DNA of 64,000 bases from contig CAVVVC010000004.1 in the NCBI GenBank assembly GCA_963751595.1, positions 62,001-126,000 on the forward strand, in the 5' to 3' direction. Positions 54,890 through 60,885 of this stretch are shown here, one piece after another (the stretch's first letter is position 1; each line of letters begins with the position of its first letter). Both the position numbers and the translations under genes were made by a program. Source of the stretch: JAHEGP01 sp963751595 (GTDB lineage Bacteria; Pseudomonadota; Gammaproteobacteria; Pseudomonadales; JAHEGP01). The notes beneath the pieces are model-generated. The model was not told where the DNA came from. It saw only the letters and a program-made list of their open reading frames with translations, and did no database searches.

Positions 54890-55167
54890 ATCCTGAGTGG
54901 GTGTGCTACCAACCTGCGTGTTCCCGCTCGTTGGGCATTCTAAAGTCAGGATTTATGTGTCTCGATTCTGCGTAGCCGACAACGCCATCAGCCCACAGCG
55001 TGCGGATTGGAAGTCAGGAATCAACCAAAAAGCAATGGACGCTGCCAAAGTGATGGAGAGCTGACCAACCGGGCTATGCCTGCAGAGGTCGGTGTCAAAC
55101 GACCTTCATGGGGTATTGGCTGAAGACCGTTGTCGTGATCGTTGCGGGACAAGGAGTGGCCCCTGTG

Positions 55168-55690
55168 GTGCGTCAAATTCAAATCGATAAGCCGGGTACA
55201 CGCGAATTATCTGGAGGGCGCCGAAACTGACAAGGAGGCATTAACGATCCCGTGAAGTGTGATCGGCACCAGGTTACCGGACGAGCGGTGTCCGGCATAG
55301 AGGCGGCGCGAGTTCGATTCAGGCGCTTTGGTGGAACTGGGTGAACTTGGGATCGTGATGTCAAGTGAGGCTGTCGAGTGAAGAAAAGCGGGCAGGAAGT
55401 ACCGTGCACGACCCGCGGAGGGGCCGAGCTGTGCAAGCGATAAAGCATCTGTAATAGATGTGGAGCAAAGGGATCGGATTGTTTCAATCGCATCTATGGC
55501 CAAATCCGGTGGGGGTGAACGACTGATACTCGCGAAACCCCTTATTATTTGCAATCAGCTGGCAGGGGAGCCGTACCGGCGTGTTAAGGCCAATCGAGGA
55601 GCGGCAGGAATCGACGCGTCAACAGTCGAGAAATTCGACCCGGACCGCAATAGGCATCACCACCGGGTCTGGAGTCCTGGCCTTTGACTG
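55168..55690 (+). mobile_element. Group II intron relic with truncated maturase/RT gene
   Basis: The 5' part starts GTGCG at 55168 and contains typical intron domain sequence (TTTGGTGGAACTGGGTGAAC near 55330, then GCAAGCGATAAAGCATCTG near 55434). An open frame ending at 55687 encodes the start of a reverse transcriptase: EPYRRVKANRGAAGIDASTV. The frame loses similarity after about 15 further residues; the RT catalytic motifs, maturase domain and intron 3' end are absent. So it cannot splice or move. It interrupts module A at the place where module B (59.7-60.7 kb) is continuous. Confidence 0.8.
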
Positions 55691-55934
55691 CGGCCAAAAT
55701 CTCCTGGCGGCTCTTCGGGCGTGAGCTAAATCCCGGCTCACGCCGCTTTTGCCCCCCCCCCTTTCTTTTTCAGCCGTCCATCGTTTCGATCAACGGGAGA
55801 GGTAAGCGGGGAGCTGCCCAAGAATAGCTATTCAAACCTGATAATCCAGCTAACTGTTTTTTTAAAGCTACGAGGGGGTGCCTGCTTCGGTAATCGAATC
55901 CGCTTTCAAGCAATCACTGAATTATCCCGCGCTG

Positions 55935-55951
55935 TGTCGGTATTTTTTACA
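55935..55951 (+). promoter_or_regulatory. 17-base candidate activator site A2
   Basis: The sequence TGTCGGTATTTTTTACA ends 76 bases before the -24 element at 56028. The identical sequence stands 77 bases before the sigma-54 promoter at 60600. Equal sequence and spacing in two diverged copies argue for function, most simply PrsR binding. Confidence 0.7.
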
Positions 55952-56027
55952 TATCACGAGGCCGTCAGGTAGTTGGGCTTGCTTGAGTCGGTGCTAAGTT
56001 GTTGTGCTACCAATTTTTTTATCACGC

Positions 56028-56043
56028 TGGCACGGCGCTTGCA
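56028..56043 (+). promoter_or_regulatory. Sigma-54 promoter upstream of the paralogous secreted-protein pair
   Basis: TGGCACGGCGCTTGCA is a perfect -24/-12 element (TGGCAC, five bases, TTGCA). The nearest gene is the decayed dockerin fragment at 56230; the first intact start codon is at 56732, so the present leader is about 680 bases. It probably once served the lost gene and may now serve the 56732-57678 pair. Confidence 0.8.
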
Positions 56044-56229
56044 GTTAAGCTCCATGTCAAGCAACTTGCTGCTCAGAATAAATTTCAATCATAAAGCGAG
56101 CGATCAATGATGCTTCTGTTGTGCGTTCAAATTATCCATCCAACCAGTAGGCATAGGCGTCTCTCCCCTTGGTGTGGCGATTGCAGTGTTGCTTTGACTG
56201 TTCGCTTTTGTCAGAGCTTGATTCAGGGG

Positions 56230-56466
56230 CGTTGTCGCTAGTCGGCTTCAGCAAGGTTTGCGATGCTGACTTCGATGGCAGACTCACCGAGACCTAGACG
56301 ATTTCGGCCGAATCAGGAGCGTATTCGGTAGCCCGGTATCGGGTGGAATACCTTATGAAGATGCAGATCATGCCGATTTAGATGATGGCGGCGCGGTTGA
56401 CCTCGACGACCACTTTTCGATATGTCAGGGCTCAACTTGGGTGTACACGGTCCCTCAGGGTTGAGA
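56230..56466 (+). pseudogene. Remnant of a dockerin-ended gene
   Basis: In pieces of several frames the sequence resembles the dockerin-coding end of the gene at 57678. The base string around 56261 (GCGATGCTGACTT) matches the ICDADL part, and 56310-56326 matches LFRSAFG. From 56357 one frame reads EDADHADLDDGGAVDLDDHF against the intact VDHADFTGDGVVNLSDFS. The similarity runs through the end of the coding region and into its 3' flank near 56570. It marks a former third family member after the sigma-54 promoter at 56028. Confidence 0.7.
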
Positions 56467-56731
56467 CCGAAAAAGCGGATACACGGTCCGCTGTGGCGAT
56501 AGCCAACACAAGTTGTAAGGCGAGGAACACGGCGGTGAGGAAGCTGAATCAGGAACACACAGGGAGAACATGACGGCGGAGGTGTCACCAATCGAAGCTC
56601 GGGTATTGTTACCCGTGGCAAGCGCACCGTGAATAACAACTATCGTTTTCGCAAACGATATAGAGACGACAAAGGTAACAGCACAAAACCCGGTCCAATT
56701 GAAATCTGACGTTAATGAGGTGGAAAATAAA

Positions 56732-57649
56732 ATGAAAATACCATTCCCTAACACTTGGTCTTGCAAGCGTTTCACTCTTTGCAAGCGACAGGCTGTCTCG
56801 CTGCTTGCTATTCCCCTGTTATGCCACAGTGTCTATGGCCAGGCGGCCGTGTTACTGCTGGAGGGTCCCATTAGCGCTTTGACTGATGATGGTGACGGCA
56901 CGGGGAGCATTACCGTAATGGGGGTCACTGTCGACATTCCTGTCGGGACGCCCATTACCACGCCGACAGCCTCGCTGGGTATCACGGCTGCCGCCAACCC
57001 TTCGGTTCTACCCGGTCGAACCCAGGCCGGCTTTGTTGGTGGTACGGCCATTATCGAGGGCAGCGGTGATCTTGCTGGCGGCTACAGCGCAGACTCGGTG
57101 TTTCTGGAGCCCGCCGAGAATATTCTGGGTGCCGCAACCACTTCACTGCCGGGTGAATCCCTGCAAGTAGCCGGTGTAGCACTGAGCCCCACCGGCGATG
57201 CGCGCATTCCGAATGGCCCCTTCACCAATGTTTTCGGCTTCGAAGTAGACCCCGACAGTGTGCCTCAGGGTTCTGGTGTTGTCTCTGAGGGCTATCTGTC
57301 CAATGATGGCAGCGGGGTGATGAATTACTTCGCGATTGAAGTCGATGGTGGCACTCTGGTCAATGCTGGCATCACCGAGGTCAGTATCTCCCGGGCGCAG
57401 TGCCAGGAAGATCCGGGGAACCCGATTGAGCTGCGAGTACAAGGAGCGGTCCATGATTTCGCCCCGAGCGATGTAAGCATTACCGATGGCGGGTCGCAGG
57501 TGCCCTTCGGCACCGTGACACCCGTCGCAGATGTTGCTCCCTTCGGCGTCTATTCCTTTGTTTTGAGGGGTGATGCCGCCTTTACAGTCTGTCCAACCAG
57601 TGTCTCGGCGACCTTTAATGGCGTAACCACTACCGCGGCGGTGAACTAA
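56732..57649 (+). CDS. Secreted protein, tandem paralogue without dockerin tail
   Basis: No named family is recognised. A signal peptide (cleavage near GQA, about residue 38) leads into a 260-residue beta-rich domain: LLEGPISALTDDGDGTGSIT, VLPGRTQAGFVGGTAIIEGS, FLEPAENILGA, FGFEVDPDSVPQGSG and IELRVQGAVHDFAPSDVSIT. The following gene encodes a close relative of the whole domain, roughly 60% identical by eye, plus a dockerin-like tail that is absent here. ATG 56732 follows AGGTGG by eight bases; a longer frame from 56699 is less likely. Two Cys in the C-terminal half are shared by both copies. Confidence 0.8.
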   Translation: MKIPFPNTWSCKRFTLCKRQAVSLLAIPLLCHSVYGQAAVLLLEGPISALTDDGDGTGSITVMGVTVDIPVGTPITTPTASLGITAAANPSVLPGRTQAGFVGGTAIIEGSGDLAGGYSADSVFLEPAENILGAATTSLPGESLQVAGVALSPTGDARIPNGPFTNVFGFEVDPDSVPQGSGVVSEGYLSNDGSGVMNYFAIEVDGGTLVNAGITEVSISRAQCQEDPGNPIELRVQGAVHDFAPSDVSITDGGSQVPFGTVTPVADVAPFGVYSFVLRGDAAFTVCPTSVSATFNGVTTTAAVN

Positions 57650-57677
57650 CAAGGGCATAGACCCGGAGGTAATACGA

Positions 57678-58922
57678 ATGAAACACCTGACATCAGTTTT
57701 TCTGGGAAAAAATCGTCTGCAGCTGGCAGCGGGGATCACATTTATGGTGCTGAGTTTTCCAGCTAGCGCCGTGCCTCTGTTGTTGGAGGGGCCGATCAGC
57801 GCCATATCGGCAAACCCCGATGGCTCTGGCAGCATTACCGTACTGGGGGTTGTCGTCGACATTCCGGCGGGAACCAGCATTACTACGCCGACTGCGACCC
57901 TTAGCATGAACCAGGCAGTCAACACCACCCCGCTACCCGGGCGTACACAGCCTGGGTTTATTGGTGGCACAGCCATTATTGCAGGCACCTCGGTGGCGAG
58001 CGTCAATACCGCAGATAGCCTGTTTATGGAACCCGCTGAAAATATCCTCGGGGCCGATGTGACTTCGACTCCCCCCGATGCCATTGCAATCGCCGGCGTC
58101 CCGATGGTGCCCATCTCTGATGTTCGCCTGCTCGCCGGCCCAGTGACCAATGACTTTGGCTTCGAGGTCGATCCTGCCACAGTGCCCAGCGGCGTTGACG
58201 CGGTCGCTGAGGGGTACTTTTCCAACGATGGCTCCGGTGCGTTCCAGTACTTCGCTCTAACAGCCTCGGGAGGCGATATCCTCAACCCAGGCGTTACCGA
58301 AGTAAGCGTTATCCGTGCCCAGTGCAGGGCAGGGGCCACGCCCGCCGATCCCATTGAACTGCGAGTGCTGGGCGGCGTGCATGACCCCGCCGGTGGCACG
58401 GTCACCATCAGGGACTGGGGACCAACCACATTCGGTACGGTGACGGCCGTCGCTGATGTGCCGCCCTTTGGAGTCTACGACTTTCGAGTGCGAACCGGCT
58501 TCACTGTGTGCCCGTCCAGTGTAACCGTGGAGTTCAGCGGTGCATCCACAGTGGCCGCGGTAGCGGGCGGTTCGCCCGATGTTGATGGCGATGGCGTGCG
58601 CGATGACGTGGACAATTGCGTCGATGTGGCCAATGGGCCGCTTATCCCCGATGCCGGTGGTTTTATCCAACGCGATACCGACGCGGATGGTTTTGGCAAT
58701 ATCTGCGATGCGGATCTCAGCCAGGACGGTACAACAGTAGTGAACCTCAGTGACTACGCCTTGTTCAGGAGCGCATTCGGCGATACCGCACCGGGCACGG
58801 AGCCTTATGGGCCAGTGGATCATGCAGATTTTACTGGAGACGGAGTGGTTAACCTCTCCGATTTTTCAATATTCCGGGCGCAATTTGGCGGTGAGCCTGG
58901 TCCCTCGGGGTTGAATCCGTAA
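57678..58922 (+). CDS. Secreted protein with type-3-repeat and dockerin-like C-terminus
   Basis: The first ~295 residues repeat the domain of its neighbour at 56732 (LLEGPISAISANPDGSGSIT, PLPGRTQPGFIGGTAIIAG, FMEPAENILGADVTS). After SPDVDGDGVRDDVDNC the protein continues with thrombospondin-type-3-like calcium repeats. Two dockerin-like loops follow: DLSQDGTTVVNLSDYALFRS and DFTGDGVVNLSDFSIFRAQF. Each has the Asp-rich calcium loop and following helix expected for dockerin type I. Dockerins bind cohesins, and a cohesin-like protein lies at 53870. The gene starts 28 bases after its paralogue, with GGAGG before ATG, so they are cotranscribed. Confidence 0.82.
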   Translation: MKHLTSVFLGKNRLQLAAGITFMVLSFPASAVPLLLEGPISAISANPDGSGSITVLGVVVDIPAGTSITTPTATLSMNQAVNTTPLPGRTQPGFIGGTAIIAGTSVASVNTADSLFMEPAENILGADVTSTPPDAIAIAGVPMVPISDVRLLAGPVTNDFGFEVDPATVPSGVDAVAEGYFSNDGSGAFQYFALTASGGDILNPGVTEVSVIRAQCRAGATPADPIELRVLGGVHDPAGGTVTIRDWGPTTFGTVTAVADVPPFGVYDFRVRTGFTVCPSSVTVEFSGASTVAAVAGGSPDVDGDGVRDDVDNCVDVANGPLIPDAGGFIQRDTDADGFGNICDADLSQDGTTVVNLSDYALFRSAFGDTAPGTEPYGPVDHADFTGDGVVNLSDFSIFRAQFGGEPGPSGLNP

Positions 58923-59734
58923 GGTCAGGCAAGGCGATGCTGTGCAGTCAGGTATCTCAAGATGCACCGCACGAAGCAGCGGCGGAAGTGTCTTGAATCA
59001 GGGCCACGGTGAATACACCCTGTACCGCTTCAGCCCATGATGGGCTGGTAGCGAGATATCGTGGCACGGCGCCGGCAATCAGCCGTAGGAGAAAATCGAT
59101 AAGAGCATTGAAAACAGAGGCAAACATAAAGGTGTGTCTGTATCGCCAATCCAGCGGGGGCTGCGTAGCCGCTAATTGTGACAGGTGGTCCCGCCTGACA
59201 ATGCCTTCGCTGCTCTTGCCAGCTTTGGTTCCACAGGCTTTACAGGCGGGAGTCAGGGGAGAATAAATACGGGGCCTGGGTTTCTAACAGGTAAAAGCGC
59301 CACACTTTAATGAGCTCAAGGCGTTGGTGCATGCCACCAGGCATCATCCTGTAGTGTATTCCTGGTCCTCGAGCGCGATACCGACATAGCGCCCAGGCGC
59401 TGGAAATGGATAGCGACGATGTATTCGATTGCCTCCCGCAGCAGGGCTGAAAAGCCTTTGCATTACAGATCCTGCCCCCGATGAGGATAGTCTGGGTGGT
59501 CCTTCGTTGCTGGACTTCATCCCGCAGCTAGTAGCTAGCCGGCCGCGTTCCAAGCCAAGCCTAAATTTGACGCGCTTTCACGGGTTTTGCTCGGGGCGGC
59601 CTGTGCCGTCGAGGAAGCGGCTGGCTTTCTGTTGGCCGGCTGGGAGGAATTAGGCTGACAGCGTTGAAGCGCAGGGGAGGCCAGGAATCAGCGGCGAAAT
59701 GGGCTGGAATTAGCGAGAGAAACTCAGCGATGGC

Positions 59735-59750
59735 GCGCAGTACTATGCCA
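59735..59750 (-). promoter_or_regulatory. Decayed sigma-54 promoter in module B
   Basis: Read on the minus strand it is TGGCATAGTACTGCGC. It aligns with the good minus-strand promoter of module A (54690-54705) including the flanking GCATGC, but -12 TTGC is lost. No minus-strand gene is present to its left. Confidence 0.6.
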
Positions 59751-59807
59751 GCATGCTTTTACAACGTTTACGGACGCATAAAGAATGCTAGGAGGCGCTT
59801 TAGTTGG

Positions 59808-59973
59808 AATGGCACTTACTTAAGGAGAAGGGCATAGGATTTTCGAAGCGCCGCTCCGAGTGTCTACCCCGTCAGAACACGCTGTAAACCCGCCCCTGGG
59901 GGCTCTGCGCCGACATCCCTGTCGGCGAAGGTCCTGCCGATAGACACCCGAATCGGCTTAAGTCAGTGCCATT
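59808..59973. mobile_element. MITE-like element between promoter relic and activator site
   Basis: These 166 bases are bounded by inverted repeats AATGGCACTTACTTAAG (59808-59824) and CTTAAGTCAGTGCCATT (59957-59973), with one mismatch. A second inverted pair inside (GAGTGTCTA near 59856, TAGACACCC near 59941) makes it largely foldable. No coding capacity. It accounts for the larger spacing between site B1 and the promoter relic compared with module A. Confidence 0.75.
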
Positions 59974-60092
59974 CGCTTTCGTTGGTTACTGTATAAAATC
60001 TCCACACCCCTATAAATACAAGGGCTTTAATGACTTAATAAATTACTTCAATAAATCATCGGGTTATGTCAATAACAGGTGCCAATCATAAC

Positions 60093-60109
60093 TGTAAAAA
60101 GTTTCGACA
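60093..60109 (-). promoter_or_regulatory. 17-base candidate activator site B1
   Basis: The minus strand reads TGTCGAAACTTTTTACA, differing from site A1 at one base. It points at the decayed promoter at 59735-59750; without the MITE the distance would be close to that in module A. Confidence 0.6.
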
Positions 60110-60505
60110 ACACTCACTTAATGTGCTGACAACCTACCCCGTCCAGTCCGTGACCATTCTAAATCTGTGCTTACCCAATCGATTCCGCGCAGCTGAAAAA
60201 GGTATCAGCGTCCAAAGAACCGCCGATGTGTTGCCAGCGGGCGGTGGTAAAACCGGTGTCATTATTATTCACGGGGCGTGGCACAAGCAGCCTGACTGGC
60301 AGCGATATCATCCTTAAATTTCCGGCATTTTCGATCAGCAAAGCTGGAAATTACGATTCACTACAATCTTGATGCCGAGGGTCTTATCCAAAAATAGCTA
60401 TACAGAATCTATGGAATGTAACTCGCTATTTTATAGGTGCGAGTGGGGTGCTTGCCTCGGCAAACCTATCCAGCTTTCGAAGAACCACTGAGACATTTCG
60501 TTGAG

Positions 60506-60522
60506 TGTCGGTATTTTTTACA
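60506..60522 (+). promoter_or_regulatory. 17-base candidate activator site B2
   Basis: TGTCGGTATTTTTTACA, identical to site A2, lies 77 bases before the -24 element at 60600. The bases just around it (GTGTCGG... and ...CATAT) are also conserved, while much of the module has diverged. Confidence 0.7.
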
Positions 60523-60599
60523 TATTACCGGGGGACAAGGTCGATGCGCTAGCAATGGCTTGCGCCAAGCTCTTGTTTTACTAACTTTTATGCCACCGA

Positions 60600-60615
60600 T
60601 GGCATGCCCCTTGCA
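60600..60615 (+). promoter_or_regulatory. Sigma-54 promoter of the di-heme peroxidase gene
   Basis: TGGCATGCCCCTTGCA fits -24/-12 with one departure (TGGCAT instead of TGGCAC). The start codon at 60886 lies 270 bases on. The bases after it (CTTGCTGCTCA, then AATCATAAAG) match those after the promoter at 56028. Confidence 0.78.
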
Positions 60616-60885
60616 AGAGCACTAGCACCAGGCGTCTTGCTGCTCAATATATTAATCATAAAGTGAGCGACCCACGATGTACCGATACGTCGAAGATAGA
60701 AACCTAACCAGAAGGCACTGTTGCGCCTCGTCGCCGTGGCGCAATGCAAGCCGTGCCGCTTCGACGGCTCGTGTGTTTGAAGGCACCTCAAGTGCTGTGC
60801 TGCTTTTCAATGCGACTCCCCCAGCGAGGCCGCCAGTGCATTTGGCATAGTTAATCATCATCCAAAAAAACATGAGGACTCAGGG

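Larger units (their letters stand above)
54521..56731. other. Long regulatory and relic-containing stretch (module A)
   Basis: I see no intact gene in these 2.2 kb. It holds a divergent pair of sigma-54 promoters with upstream motifs, a group II intron relic in the middle, and a decayed dockerin gene fragment near the right end. The parts outside the intron relic resemble 59735-60690. After the decayed fragment, about 260 bases lead to the start codon at 56732 with nothing recognised except the ribosome site. Confidence 0.7.
58923..60885. other. Long stretch without intact genes (module B)
   Basis: No supported gene lies in these 1.96 kb. From about 59735 to 60690 it is a diverged copy of the module at 54.7-56.1 kb, without the intron relic but with a MITE-like insertion at 59808-59973. 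A promoter-like TGGCACGGCGCCGGCA at 59062 has lost the -12 TT and leads nowhere obvious. Bases 58923-59060 share short similarity with the region after the decayed dockerin fragment. Small frames around 59009 and 59429 show no family features. Confidence 0.6.

Noticed and set aside
55460..55687. Functional reverse transcriptase
   Set aside because: Only the extreme N-terminal part of the protein is present; catalytic motifs are missing.
57143..58429. 428-codon minus-strand frame
   Set aside because: It runs opposite to two paralogous secreted-protein genes and across the gap between them; its length comes from the G+C-rich codon pattern of those genes.
59062..59077. Sigma-54-like string TGGCACGGCGCCGGCA
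   Set aside because: It resembles the promoter at 56028 but has CG instead of TT at -12, and no gene follows for 1.8 kb; at best a relic.
59809..59973. TGGCAC strings facing both ways
   Set aside because: They are the ends of the MITE-like inverted repeats; no TTGC follows at the right spacing.
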